Positions 18,970 to 28,143 of a stretch of DNA of 64,000 bases are shown here, piece by piece (within the stretch, counting starts at the first letter, position 1; each line of letters opens with the position of its first letter). Position numbers and translations under genes: made by a program. Source of the stretch: Sulfuracidifex tepidarius. Its GTDB lineage: Archaea; Thermoproteota; Thermoprotei_A; Sulfolobales; Sulfolobaceae. Under the pieces are notes generated by a model. It was not told the DNA's origin, did not search any database, and saw only the letters and a program-made list of their open reading frames with translations. The stretch spans positions 1,254,875 to 1,318,874 of the forward strand of contig NZ_AP018929.1 in NCBI RefSeq assembly GCF_008326425.1, given 5' to 3'.

Positions 18970-19197
18970 ATGCCTAGACCCGGTTACAAGTCAGTTTACT
19001 TCCCTGACGACGAGTTATGGAAGAAGATAGTAGATGAAGCTGAAAAGAGGAAAGTGAGCGTTTATGAAGTGTTGAAAGAGGCTTTCGAGTGTTATATGAA
19101 GGAAAAGGAAGGAAATAAAATGAGTTCGGAAGAGATAGTTAAGGAACTTCAGGAGTTGAAGAGAAGAGTTGAAGAGTTAGAAAAGAAGGTTAAATAG
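18970..19197 (+). CDS. Ribbon-helix-helix (CopG-like) DNA-binding protein
   Basis: This 75-residue protein starts with a beta strand (YKSVYFPDDE) followed by two helices (LWKKIVDEAEKRKVSVYEVLKEAFECYMKE), the ribbon-helix-helix fold seen in CopG and Arc repressors. The last 30 residues are a heptad coiled coil (LQELKRRVEELEKKV) probably used for oligomerisation. GAGGT at 18962-18966 is a fitting SD. In Sulfolobales plasmids such proteins control copy number or their own promoter. Tandem decamer repeats just upstream support autoregulation. It lies between two box C/D sRNA genes. Confidence 0.7.
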   Translation: MPRPGYKSVYFPDDELWKKIVDEAEKRKVSVYEVLKEAFECYMKEKEGNKMSSEEIVKELQELKRRVEELEKKVK

Positions 19198-19210
19198 AAT
19201 TTTTATTCAG

Positions 19211-19226
19211 TAAACTAGGAAGTTTA
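19211..19226. repeat. Element palindrome, copy 1
   Basis: TAAACT-AGGA-AGTTTA carries the same 6-bp arms as the copies at 27.7-35.5 kb but a different spacer. It ties the left part of the element to the right part. Confidence 0.6.
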
Positions 19227-19350
19227 TTCAATTTTTCTCACGCTATTTTTCCCTTTGGGATCCCAGATATGCGCTTATACTATTTACTTAACAATTTTTC
19301 AAAATTCAATGAGAAGAAAGCTTAATAGTTAGGAAAGTAAGAATAAGTTA

Positions 19351-19427
19351 GGGATGAGGGGGTCAGGTCAGAGCAACGGCGGCCTATCATAGGTCAACTC
19401 GTGTCGTGCTCATCATCCCCTCATCCC
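19351..19427 (-). ncRNA. Box C/D sRNA C
   Basis: On the minus strand: box C ATGATGA (19416-19410), 12-nt guide (19409-19398), D' TTGA (19397-19394), degenerate C' ATGATAG (19390-19384), 12-nt guide (19383-19372) and box D CTGA (19371-19368). An 11-bp perfect stem (GGGATGAGGGG on the plus strand at 19351 with its complement at 19417-19427) closes it. The D' guide is complementary to CTCGTGTCGTG, resembling the conserved 16S segment near E. coli 1064-1075. The D guide is complementary to AACGGCGGC, resembling the 23S segment before helix 69. The promoter at 19452-19471 shares a 20-nt core with that of sRNA B. Confidence 0.8.
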
Positions 19428-19496
19428 CGATTTCTATTTGTGAAAAAACACATTTAAAAACTTTTCTGTTTTTATTTTAGTACGATTACTATCTCA

Positions 19497-19850
19497 TTAG
19501 AAATAATATTTGTAATAGTGATAATAGTAATAGTAATGATAACTATGCAGTTCCATTGCTGCAAATAGCATTAATACTCCTAATAATATCGCTAAACCGT
19601 TGGCAAGCGGGTTATCATAAGAGAAGTGAGCTAAGGCAATCCTCCTCCACCTTCCTTTTAACTTATGGTAAATTCCTCTCTCTGTAAATACGTCTAAAAG
19701 CATATGAGAAGGGCCAACTAACAACCCGTCAAGAATAACAGAAAGAACGAAAAGAACAGAAGGAAAAACTAAATAAAGAAAAACACCTATAGGGAGAGAA
19801 AGCAAAAGACCCCACAGAATAGACCTATAAACAGTATGAGTCCTAGGTAT
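19497..19850 (-). pseudogene. DUF1286-type membrane protein, N-terminally truncated
   Basis: The minus-strand frame reads IPRTHTVYRSILWGLLLSLP, hydrophobic helices, PSHMLLDVFTERGIY and a final hydrophobic helix, ending in an odd Tyr/His run. The HxxLDxxTExG segment and the PRTHT motif match the DUF1286 family, common in Sulfolobales plasmids and proviruses and related to membrane metal-dependent hydrolases. Its N-terminal exposed part is missing where it meets the TnpB fragment at about 19845-19855, so it was probably cut by that insertion. Confidence 0.55.
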
Positions 19851-20484
19851 TAACGTCCTGGCAAGTGTTGTAGTTGACGACGCATGGTTGCTCTACAAGG
19901 GTGTTAGGGCTAAGGCGGACTACTTCTTCCTTCAAAGGAGGATAGCGCAAGCCCAGTCCCTTGTTGACAAAACTAAAGATCTGGGTGAGGACGAGGCACG
20001 CGCTGAATTAACAAGAGAGAAGAGGAGGTTGTTCAAGAAACTAACAAGACGTCTCTTGCATCTGTACAGAAACCTAGCGTTCCACTTGGTAAGGACTCTC
20101 CATGAGCTAGGAGTTTCAGCCATATACTTGGGTTATCCCTTCAATATAGCACAAGATAAGGGTAATAAGTTCACAGTCAATCTGTGGTCTTACCGTGAAC
20201 TGATGGATGCTATCGAGTTGAAGGCTCAAGAGTACGGGATGAGAGTGTTTGAAGTTGTTGAATATAATACTTCGAAATACTGTGCATACCATGGCGTGGA
20301 GGTAAAAAGGTATCCGAGGGGAGTCGTTAATTGTTCACTTGGTCACAGATTGCACAGCGACTTGAACGGTGCTTTAAACATTCTTAAGAAAGCGATAGAC
20401 AAAGTAGTGTTGACGGCTAAAAAACCGTTGTCTTTCCTAGTATTTCATAACGGAGTAGCACCCGTAAAGGGGTGTAACCCTTGA
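19843..20484 (+). pseudogene. TnpB fragment of an IS200/IS605-family element
   Basis: TnpB is the RNA-guided nuclease carried by IS605-type transposons. The surviving frame begins VLGINVLASVVVDD (first RuvC Asp region), followed by the helical KLTRRLLHLYRNLAFHLV, then WSYRELMDAIELKAQEYG. After that come a zinc-finger remnant (YCAYHGVEV and NCSLGHRLHSDLNGALN) with the final RuvC Asp. The N-terminal half is absent and no tnpA is present. The plus-strand start lies directly against the DUF1286 fragment. Confidence 0.8.
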
Positions 20485-20497
20485 GACCTCAGGGAAC

Positions 20498-20630
<133 letters not shown>

Positions 20631-21050
20631 TAAATCTACATATATTTATACTTTTAGTTCACATTATCTGTTTTAATCACTGAATCTGTATCTCAAAGAT
20701 TAAATAATGAGTATTTATATCTTTTCAATTAGCATATTGAGGATGTTATTAACTTTATAATTTTTTATATAAATTCACTAGAAAATTTTAGTAATATAGA
20801 CTGTCTTAAAATTTTTTAAAACTATCCTACTAAAAACTATGTACAGACGAGTTATTTACGCTGTTAAATTGGCATATTCATAAAAAGTATTTAGAAGAAT
20901 GAGAGTATTAATGGAACAAATAACATTGTGAAAACTTAATACTTATTTCGATAATAAAACATGAAGTTTTTGTTCTAAAATCCTAATGTTCCGTTTCAAA
21001 GTATTTCCAACTTTAAACAAATTTAAAAATCTTCATTCTACTCATTTTTT
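20631..21050. other. AT-rich intergenic stretch
   Basis: Very AT-rich with no gene seen. A TTTAAA-type TATA box near 21022-21028 lies about 26 bp before the next ATG, so the transporter gene there is probably leaderless. Confidence 0.5.
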
Positions 21051-22145
21051 ATGAGATTTTCTTTAGGTTTAAGCTGGACTGCAACATTCCTTCAATTAGC
21101 TTTAAGGTTAAGTTGGGGAGTTGTTGCAGTAACTTTCGCTTATATTCTTCATATGACTTCGGTGGAAATAGGAACAGTACTCTTCCTTTTTTATGTAGGT
21201 TACGTGAGTAGTTCAATATTATGGGGTATTTTTATTGATAGAGTAGGACCAAAAAATTCAATATTTATTTCAGCGTTGCTTTCAGGAATTTTTATACCAT
21301 TTTTCATATTTGTAAAAAGTATTTACGAGCTTTATTTATTATACTTTATTGAAGGTCTTTTAACAGCAGGACTTTTTCCATCATCAGTAAAAATTGTTTC
21401 CTCACTGGAAAGACCATTAACTCCTTATTTAGCGCTCCTGGAGAGTTCAGCTCCAATAGTTTTACTTCTCTTAGCTATTTTTTCTGGAATTATCTTGATT
21501 TATTGGAAATTTTTTTATATTAGTATATTTATAGGATTAATATTGACGTCTCTTTTATCATTCTTTCTTAATGTTAAAGTTAGTAAACCAAAGAGTGCTA
21601 GAAAAGTTATACTAAATAAAAGGGTAGGTAAGGTCTCAATTATAAGAGCTGGAGAATTATGGGGTACATGGGGGACGTCATCGTGGCTATTCCCCTTTTT
21701 AGTTCTTTACGATAGTGTACCTGAAAGACTTTCTGAAATTTTATTCGTATTATATGCAGTAGGTCAAGTATTTTCTATAATACTTTCTGGGAGACTTTCG
21801 AGGATTATCGAGGATATTAAATTAGTTAAAACCTCATTAATTCTCTTTATTATTTCAATAATTATTGTATCATTTATAAAGAATCCATATTTTCTCATGC
21901 CAATTAGTGTTATTCTAGGAATATCTTCCTTTATGTATAGACCTCCTACAGATTCAATAGTAGTAAAAATAATGGGTAAAGAAAATGCAGGAACTTCTAT
22001 GGGATTCGCTAATGCAGTATCTCAGATAGGATCCATGATAGCGCCTTTATTTGTGGGTATAGTAATATCCATAGGGAGTCCTATGCTTGCAATAGATAGC
22101 TTAATAATTGGTCCTTTATTATCTCTTTTAATAATTTTCATATAA
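21051..22145 (+). CDS. Major facilitator superfamily transporter
   Basis: The 364-residue protein consists of 10-12 hydrophobic helices. LWGIFIDRVGPKNSIF is the MFS loop 2-3 motif (GxxxDRxGxRxxx), and SGRLSRIIEDIKLVK corresponds to its weaker repeat in the second half. It belongs to the DHA-like branch often annotated as sugar or multidrug permease; substrate is unknown. Base composition and codon use are far more AT-rich than the chromosome left of 17 kb or right of 38 kb, in line with acquisition from a low-GC relative. Confidence 0.75.
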   Translation: MRFSLGLSWTATFLQLALRLSWGVVAVTFAYILHMTSVEIGTVLFLFYVGYVSSSILWGIFIDRVGPKNSIFISALLSGIFIPFFIFVKSIYELYLLYFIEGLLTAGLFPSSVKIVSSLERPLTPYLALLESSAPIVLLLLAIFSGIILIYWKFFYISIFIGLILTSLLSFFLNVKVSKPKSARKVILNKRVGKVSIIRAGELWGTWGTSSWLFPFLVLYDSVPERLSEILFVLYAVGQVFSIILSGRLSRIIEDIKLVKTSLILFIISIIIVSFIKNPYFLMPISVILGISSFMYRPPTDSIVVKIMGKENAGTSMGFANAVSQIGSMIAPLFVGIVISIGSPMLAIDSLIIGPLLSLLIIFI

Positions 22146-22176
22146 AAATAATTTTAAGTTTTTAGAATAAAAAAGA

Positions 22177-23595
22177 TTATAACTTATCATTATCCTTACT
22201 ATTTGTTATGTCTTTTAGTGCGTAACTTGGTATTCCTTCATTTCCAGTATATCTTCTCTGTATTTCTTCTAATGGCATTTGTTTAGTTTCTAACGAGAGG
22301 AAATAGTATATTGCTGCAGCAATTATTGCGACAATTATATCGTAAAGCAGAGAATTAGCTACTCCCAGAAATGCGTATAGTGACAGTGCAGGTAAAGCTA
22401 AACCGAATTCGAATAATTTCTCCCAACCTACTGACAATCCCCTTAATTTGGTAGGAAATACTTCTCCTGCTGGAACGTATTGTAAAGTACCTACGAATCC
22501 TACATTTATAAGGAAGAACAAAGAGAACATTGCTACTACTAAAGGAATCGATAGGATACCCATTAAATAGGCTACGTAAAGTACAGCTAAAGGAATTGCG
22601 GAAAGACCGAAACCTAACGTTCCCAAGATTTTTCTTCCTAATTTGTCTGCAGCAAACACTGTAATTAGAACTCCAAAGGTACCTAGAATATCAATACTTA
22701 ACGTACCTAATAAAGACTCAAATGACGAAGCTCCTAAATCCGAAAGAACCTTACTGGAATACACTGAAACAAGGTTAACTGTCAAAGCATATGCAGCACC
22801 TATCCAAAAGATAAAGGCCACTTGTCTAGCATAGGTTCTGCTAAAGAATGCTTTCAAATTTTGTTTGAATGAAGGTTTTTCCTCTTGAATAGCGTCAAAA
22901 TTAACCTCAGGCTCTAAGCCGCACTTCTCTAATCTCTTTACTGCCTCCTCAACTTTCTTCTTATTGCCTACTTCTGCGGCCCATCTTATACTTTCTGGCA
23001 TTTTTCTCCTTAATAATAGAAGTATTATTGGAGGTGCTGCTGCAATGATAAAGTCAATTCTCCATGCAGTTAAAACGCCAACTACTGCTGTTAATCCTAG
23101 ACCTATACCGACAGTAGCTATAGTACCCAACATGAAGAATACCTTCTCCATTGACAGTAGTCTTCCTCTAGTTCCTGCTGGAGCGTATTCTGAGACTAAA
23201 GGTACAGCAGCTGCATAGTCTATTCCTATAAAAGCTCCCAAGAAGAACCTGAATACGAAGAAAGATATACCATCAAAAGACGCTGCGCTCAATAAAGCGA
23301 ATATAGCCATACCAAGAGTATCGTAAATGAACAATTCCTTTCTACCGAATTTATCTGAAAGCAAACCGCCTAGTACTGCTCCTCCTGCAACTCCTACCCA
23401 ATATCCTGCTACAACTATTGCAGTCATTACTGCGCTTAAATGGAATAAAATTGAGACAGCTAATAAAGAAACTGAGGCACCGAATTCATTGAATGCGTCT
23501 GTGAAAGGTCCTAAAGCAGCCAAAACTGTTAGCCTTTTGTGGAAAGATCTGACTTTCGTATTATCTAATATTTCGTAATTTACCTTGTCGCTCAT
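22177..23595 (-). CDS. Sugar-porter-like MFS transporter
   Basis: About 12 membrane helices with several MFS signatures: GGLLSDKFGRKELF (loop 2-3), RFFLGAFIGIDYAAAVPLVSEYAPAGTRG (helix 4-5), and AADKLGRK in the second half. The middle loop ends near PESIRW, which is the PESPRWL motif of sugar porters. Length 472 aa is normal. Substrate could be a sugar, phosphate or an organic acid. It converges on the first MFS gene with a 31-bp gap. Codon use is AT-rich like its neighbours. Confidence 0.75.
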   Translation of the reverse strand: MSDKVNYEILDNTKVRSFHKRLTVLAALGPFTDAFNEFGASVSLLAVSILFHLSAVMTAIVVAGYWVGVAGGAVLGGLLSDKFGRKELFIYDTLGMAIFALLSAASFDGISFFVFRFFLGAFIGIDYAAAVPLVSEYAPAGTRGRLLSMEKVFFMLGTIATVGIGLGLTAVVGVLTAWRIDFIIAAAPPIILLLLRRKMPESIRWAAEVGNKKKVEEAVKRLEKCGLEPEVNFDAIQEEKPSFKQNLKAFFSRTYARQVAFIFWIGAAYALTVNLVSVYSSKVLSDLGASSFESLLGTLSIDILGTFGVLITVFAADKLGRKILGTLGFGLSAIPLAVLYVAYLMGILSIPLVVAMFSLFFLINVGFVGTLQYVPAGEVFPTKLRGLSVGWEKLFEFGLALPALSLYAFLGVANSLLYDIIVAIIAAAIYYFLSLETKQMPLEEIQRRYTGNEGIPSYALKDITNSKDNDKL

Positions 23596-23901
23596 TAAAG
23601 TTCACGGGTTAAGAAATAAGATTTTATCCTTTATATTCGTTCATGAAACAGATTTTAAATGATAAACACTCATAATGTTTAAAATCTTGAACTTATACAA
23701 ATGAATAAAACCTTTTTATATATAATTTGTATACGATTGTTAATATTTTATAAAATGTTCTATAGAATTAAAAAAGACTTTAACTTTATTTATAGATAAT
23801 ATCAGAATTTACACCTTTTAAGTATATTCTTTCACTATTTTTAGTCTGAAACTGATATTTTTCTAATAAGATTTAAAAATCATCAAGTCAAGTTGGTAAC
23901 A

Positions 23902-24603
23902 ATGATTATATTTTCCGATTACGATAGAACTCTGGCAATGAAGGAAGACGGATTTGAAATAAGGGAAGAAGTAGCTGACAGAGTAAACGCCTTTGTCAGA
24001 AACGGGGGAAAATTCTTTGTAGTAACAGGAAGAGAAAAGAAAAATACTGGAGGGATAAGGAGAAAAACAATTTATGAGCTTTCTGGCAAATTGTCTCCAA
24101 CTGGCTGGATTTTGGAAAATGGGGGAATAATAGTCCTTGATAGAGAAATAAATCTGGTTGAAAGAGAATGGATAGATTACATGGATGAGATATCTGAGGA
24201 GCTATATAAGGAAAAAATAGAATTTTCTAAAGGAGAAACTATAATATTTGCAGATAATAGCTATGATAAGAAGGCATTATTAGAAAAGATAGTGAAAAAA
24301 GGGAAAATAGAGTGGAACACAAAAGACGCAATGATTCTCTCATCTAAAATAAATAAAGGAGTTGGAATCGATGAAGTATTTAGGATTTTAGGTAAGGACG
24401 TTAGTATAGGAATAGGAGATGCACAAAACGATATATCATTATTTAGAAAAGTCGATATTAAAGTGGCAGTAAATAACGCTCTTCCTTGCATAAAAGAAAT
24501 TGCAGATATAGTTCTCAATAATTCTGCGGGTTACGGTGTAATTGAATTACTTGACTTAATAGAAGAAAATAAAGTAAAGATTGAAGATAAAATCGTAAAA
24601 TAA
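23902..24603 (+). CDS. HAD-superfamily phosphatase, Cof/SPP type
   Basis: FSDYDRTLA near the N-terminus is the DxDxT nucleophile motif, VVTGRE is motif II, and GIGDAQNDISLFRKVDIKVAVNNA is the motif IV GDxxND followed by the VAVxNA turn. These define a type IIB HAD phosphatase (phosphoglycolate, sucrose- or mannosyl-glycerate-phosphate phosphatases). The ATG at 23902 starts just before the first strand; a TTG at 23893 adds three residues. Substrate is unknown. It shares the AT-rich character of the surrounding block. Confidence 0.75.
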   Translation: MIIFSDYDRTLAMKEDGFEIREEVADRVNAFVRNGGKFFVVTGREKKNTGGIRRKTIYELSGKLSPTGWILENGGIIVLDREINLVEREWIDYMDEISEELYKEKIEFSKGETIIFADNSYDKKALLEKIVKKGKIEWNTKDAMILSSKINKGVGIDEVFRILGKDVSIGIGDAQNDISLFRKVDIKVAVNNALPCIKEIADIVLNNSAGYGVIELLDLIEENKVKIEDKIVK

Positions 24604-25048
24604 TAATACTATAAACATGAGAATAATATATGAATTTACTACAGAATAATATAAATGACCTATAATATAAATCAGTGGTATAAAAATTTAGGATAAGGAA
24701 AATAATAAATTGTTATTTGAACTAGTGTTTACACTAGTGCTTTCGGAAAGTTTATAGCTTTAGACTAAGGAGATGCCACTAAATCATAGTGTAAGAACTT
24801 TTCCAAAATAAGGCATAAGTACTATAGTCTTTAGTTGTTTTCAATTTCTAAATATGCTTTAATAATATTATATGTAAGCTGTAAATCGCCTGATATATCC
24901 GGCAGTATTTCTGCTCCGAGCCTTATACTATTTAAATAATTAGATAAAGATGGAAGCTTAATCATAGAAGAGGAAAAGATTAATAGGTGGCTAAATATAT
25001 TAATTCTAAAATTGGATATCCTAGGTTAGCTGAATTTGGGGAAATGTA
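24604..25048. other. Gene-poor stretch with an 18-bp inverted repeat
   Basis: ACTAGTGT-TT-ACACTAGT lies at 24721-24738. A 44-codon minus-strand frame at 24831-24965 (MIKLPSLSNYLNSIRLGAEI...) looks like a real protein tail but matches nothing I know; it may be a remnant. No other gene is seen. Confidence 0.4.
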
Positions 25049-25375
25049 ATGGGATTTAATATTTTTAAGAATAGGGACGTTAAACTTTATCTCATTCAAC
25101 ACTCCATACAACCGTATTTAGCTCTTTCTTTCATTTTACCGGCTTATGTTTTTCTATTTAGCAAGAACATTATTTTAGTGGGTGTTCTTCTGAGTATTGC
25201 GTACTTGTTAGAACATCTGACAGTAATTTCTGGTTTTTTAACGGATTACATGGTAAATACTCGGCTATATGATTTTATTCTTTCAGTTTTAAGTGGATTA
25301 ATATTTCTTATCTCTTCATTAGTTTATTCAAACTCAGTGAGTTTTATTTTTTTATTGTACGCCGTCCTAGGTTGA
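25049..25375 (+). pseudogene. Truncated MFS transporter, N-terminal third
   Basis: The frame encodes three or four hydrophobic helices (QPYLALSFILPAYVFLF, ILVGVLLSIAYLLEHL, FILSVLSGLIFLISSLVY) and stops abruptly after FLLYAVLG. A full MFS protein would be three to four times longer. The following ATPase frame starts within four bases of the stop. The junction at about 25370 therefore looks like a recombination point between the AT-rich block and the mobile element. Confidence 0.55.
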
Positions 25376-28143
25376 ACGAGATATTCCTTAAGTATTCTGA
25401 TAAATTAAAGAGAAATCAATCAGTAATTGGTAAGCGTCAAAGAGAAGTTTTAGCTAGCAGATTAGAGCAGTATGCGAAAGACAACATCTACTACTTGCAG
25501 CCTTACGTTCTTTCAGATGATAAGAAGAGAATTAAACAGCTAGCGAAAGAGCTCCAACAATTTATTCTAACTAAAAGTAGAAAATTGAGGTTGGAAATAA
25601 GGAAAACTAAGGGCTGGGAAGATAATATCCCCAGGGTTCCAAGGTTTCATTCATTAAAACTCAAGAGATGGCTCTGGATTGACGAGGACAAAATAAGTAA
25701 AGTTGCGGTAATTCCTAATCCATCTGTTATCCCAGTGAACTTCGTAGTTGGAGGAGTGCTCCCAGAACTTCCCCCTAACAGAAATGGGTTTGAAATAGGA
25801 AAAACGGTACCTTCTAGCAAACCATATATGTTAGAGTTAGAGGACCTTTACCGGCACGGCTATATTATCGGAGGGACTGGAGCTGGGAAGACCACAACCA
25901 TAATCTCTCTGATAACATCAATAAGGAAGGCATACAATAATGCAATAATAATGATATTCGACCCTCACGGCGATATGGCAGAAGAAGTAGCCTCCTATTT
26001 CGCCGATAACGAGAATTTAATATACTTCCACCCAGTTGAGGCTCCTCTCTCAATCAATCCCCTAGCTTTGCCCAATTTGCCTAATAAAGAACAAGCGTTG
26101 TTGTTAGGTTTCAGCAACGTTATGGAGATATTCGAGAAATTATTCGGCCTTAAGGACACTGCAGTGTATGTTAAGTACATCATTCAGGTTTCAATGCAAT
26201 TGCTCTACTCAAAAACTCCAGAACCCACGTTTAGGGACCTTTACAGGATCATCTACAAGCTGAGAACAGGGGAAATAGATTTGCCGGTAGACGACCCTAC
26301 GTGGGAAAGTAAGCTAGAAATGTTCCAGAACATGCAGGAGCAAAGTTTCTTATCCGCAATCTCTAGGTTGGAAATGCTAGGGACAAATCCATTATTACTT
26401 AAGATATTCAGTAAGACAAAGATAGACGATAATGAGTTATTCAAGCCTGGAAATATTATAGTAATAAACGCATCGAAAGCAGCTGTAGGAAATGACGCTT
26501 CATTTCTAATATTAGCTGGATGGATCTTTAAGACGTGGTATTATGCGTTGGCTAGAGCTGCATTGAATATGGAAAGGATCCCAATCATAGCATTTATGGA
26601 CGAGTTCCAAAATATCGCTTCCCTTAGCGTGATAGACGATATCTTAAGTGAAGCTAGAAAATATGCAATGCATATCATAATGGCGCACCAGCATACTGGA
26701 CAGTTAGATATGTCACTAATTAAATCAATAATGAGTAATACGGGAGTTAAGATGTTAATGAAGGAACAAGGTGATGACGCCAAAGCATTTGCAAAGATAT
26801 TCCCAGATTTCGGCTCCGAACTAGAAAAGACGCTGCCAGGTTTAGGAGTAGGCGAAGCAGTAGTAATTATTACACCGAGGAAAGAAGGGGATAAGGTAGT
26901 TCCAGTAAGGGTTAAGATAAACTACGTCCCCACTAAAAAGGATCCGGAGAAGCTGAAGAAGGTAATAGAGAGAATGCAGAAATACGCGACTGGAGAAGTG
27001 CCGAAGAATGAAGACATAGAGAGTATAGTAAATCCAATTATGAAATACATAGAGAAACCTCAAGTACTGGAACAGCTTGTCCTCTACCACATCTTCAAGA
27101 ACGGGAAGAAGATGTATTTAGTAGACTTACTAAAGGAATTAGGCCTGGATAGGGATAAGGTAAATGACGTTGTAAATAAGTTAGAGAAGTTGGGTTATAT
27201 TGATGTTGAAAAGGAGGGCAATAAGAAAGTGTTATACTATGGTAAAGGGTTATTCGGAAATGTGAAGGCGGCCGCTCCTTCGCAAGAAGGACGCAAACTA
27301 GCTATGAAAGTGATGTTACGCTATATGAAGCAGGGATATTACGTAGCTCCAGCTAAGCAGTCACAAGAGTTAAGCTCTAGGCCAGATTTAGTAGCAATCC
27401 CTATCGATAAAAGTTCACTAAGGCCACTTTATGACAGGGCTATCGCTATTGAGATAGAGAGCTGCAATGAATTGAGTGTACACCCAGAGCAGGTAGTGCG
27501 TAACTGGCGCAAAGAAAGTGTGAAAGATTTCACCGAAGTACACAGCTGGACCTATGCTGAGTGTTTCGATAAACTGCAGCAGTTATATAACCAACTTTCT
27601 GACGAAGAGAAGAAGAAAGTAAAGATATTCGCATTAAAAGTTAGAGAGAAGACAGTACAGAAAGTAGAAGAAAAAACTGAAGAGACACAGAAGGAATCAC
27701 AGTCAACTGGGGAGTTTACGTCAAAAGGACCAGAGCAGAGCGAAACTAAAGCTGTAACTAGTGCTACTAATAACAATAATATCAAAGGACCAGAGACGTT
27801 AACCGGGGGGTTAACAGCGAATGAGAATAAGCAGCAAACTATAACTCAGACTAATGCTGCAACAGATAATACTATAGCATCTAACGCCCAGAGCAATGAC
27901 GGTAAACTGGGGAGTTTACAAGGAGATGGAGCGATAGTTCTATCGCTCCAGGGTAGGATAATTAGGATAAATAAAACTAAAAGTACGATAGAAATCGATG
28001 GAGAAGAATATAAAGTTCCGTCTTTTGAACTAAGGGCTATAATAAATAGAAAAGATAGTATAATAGCAGTTAGCAAGAAGGAAAAGAAAATTATAGTAGC
28101 TTACGATAACGGAGTTACCTCGGAAATAGGCATTATTTCTTAA
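25372..28143 (+). CDS. TraD/HerA-like DNA-transfer ATPase with winged-helix and PD-(D/E)XK-like domains
   Basis: The 923-residue protein has Walker A GTGAGKTT at about residue 167, IMIFDPHGD at about 195, Walker B FMDEFQNIA at about 410 and AHQHTGQL near 437. These are features of VirD4/TraD/HerA motor ATPases that move DNA. A winged helix follows at about 560-620 (KKMYLVDLLKELGLDRDKV). RPDLVAI (about 670) and AIAIEIES (about 690) then form a PD-(D/E)XK-like nuclease pattern. A low-complexity tail (about 763-855) precedes a small beta domain. The start is an inferred TTG at the junction with the MFS fragment, so the N-terminus may be lost. It probably serves conjugation, partition or packaging. 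Confidence 0.75.
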   Translation: MNEIFLKYSDKLKRNQSVIGKRQREVLASRLEQYAKDNIYYLQPYVLSDDKKRIKQLAKELQQFILTKSRKLRLEIRKTKGWEDNIPRVPRFHSLKLKRWLWIDEDKISKVAVIPNPSVIPVNFVVGGVLPELPPNRNGFEIGKTVPSSKPYMLELEDLYRHGYIIGGTGAGKTTTIISLITSIRKAYNNAIIMIFDPHGDMAEEVASYFADNENLIYFHPVEAPLSINPLALPNLPNKEQALLLGFSNVMEIFEKLFGLKDTAVYVKYIIQVSMQLLYSKTPEPTFRDLYRIIYKLRTGEIDLPVDDPTWESKLEMFQNMQEQSFLSAISRLEMLGTNPLLLKIFSKTKIDDNELFKPGNIIVINASKAAVGNDASFLILAGWIFKTWYYALARAALNMERIPIIAFMDEFQNIASLSVIDDILSEARKYAMHIIMAHQHTGQLDMSLIKSIMSNTGVKMLMKEQGDDAKAFAKIFPDFGSELEKTLPGLGVGEAVVIITPRKEGDKVVPVRVKINYVPTKKDPEKLKKVIERMQKYATGEVPKNEDIESIVNPIMKYIEKPQVLEQLVLYHIFKNGKKMYLVDLLKELGLDRDKVNDVVNKLEKLGYIDVEKEGNKKVLYYGKGLFGNVKAAAPSQEGRKLAMKVMLRYMKQGYYVAPAKQSQELSSRPDLVAIPIDKSSLRPLYDRAIAIEIESCNELSVHPEQVVRNWRKESVKDFTEVHSWTYAECFDKLQQLYNQLSDEEKKKVKIFALKVREKTVQKVEEKTEETQKESQSTGEFTSKGPEQSETKAVTSATNNNNIKGPETLTGGLTANENKQQTITQTNAATDNTIASNAQSNDGKLGSLQGDGAIVLSLQGRIIRINKTKSTIEIDGEEYKVPSFELRAIINRKDSIIAVSKKEKKIIVAYDNGVTSEIGIIS
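27703..27718. repeat. Element palindrome, copy 2 (imperfect)
   Basis: TCAACT-GGGG-AGTTTA lies inside the low-complexity tail of the ATPase gene, where it is read as STGEF. One arm base differs from the consensus. Confidence 0.6.
27798..27815. repeat. Variant palindrome GTTAACC-GGGG-GGTTAAC
   Basis: This perfect 7-bp-arm inverted repeat keeps the GGGG centre of the dispersed element palindrome but has different arms. It sits between copies 2 and 3, also inside the ATPase tail coding sequence. Confidence 0.55.
27903..27918. repeat. Element palindrome, copy 3 (perfect)
   Basis: TAAACT-GGGG-AGTTTA is in the ATPase tail, read as KLGSL. Ten bases downstream, 27928-27949 is a second inverted repeat, GGAGCGATA-GTTC-TATCGCTCC. 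Confidence 0.7.

Noticed and set aside
25049-28143. MFS fragment fused to the ATPase as one protein
   Set aside because: They are in different reading frames with a stop between them; the adjacency reflects a recombination junction.
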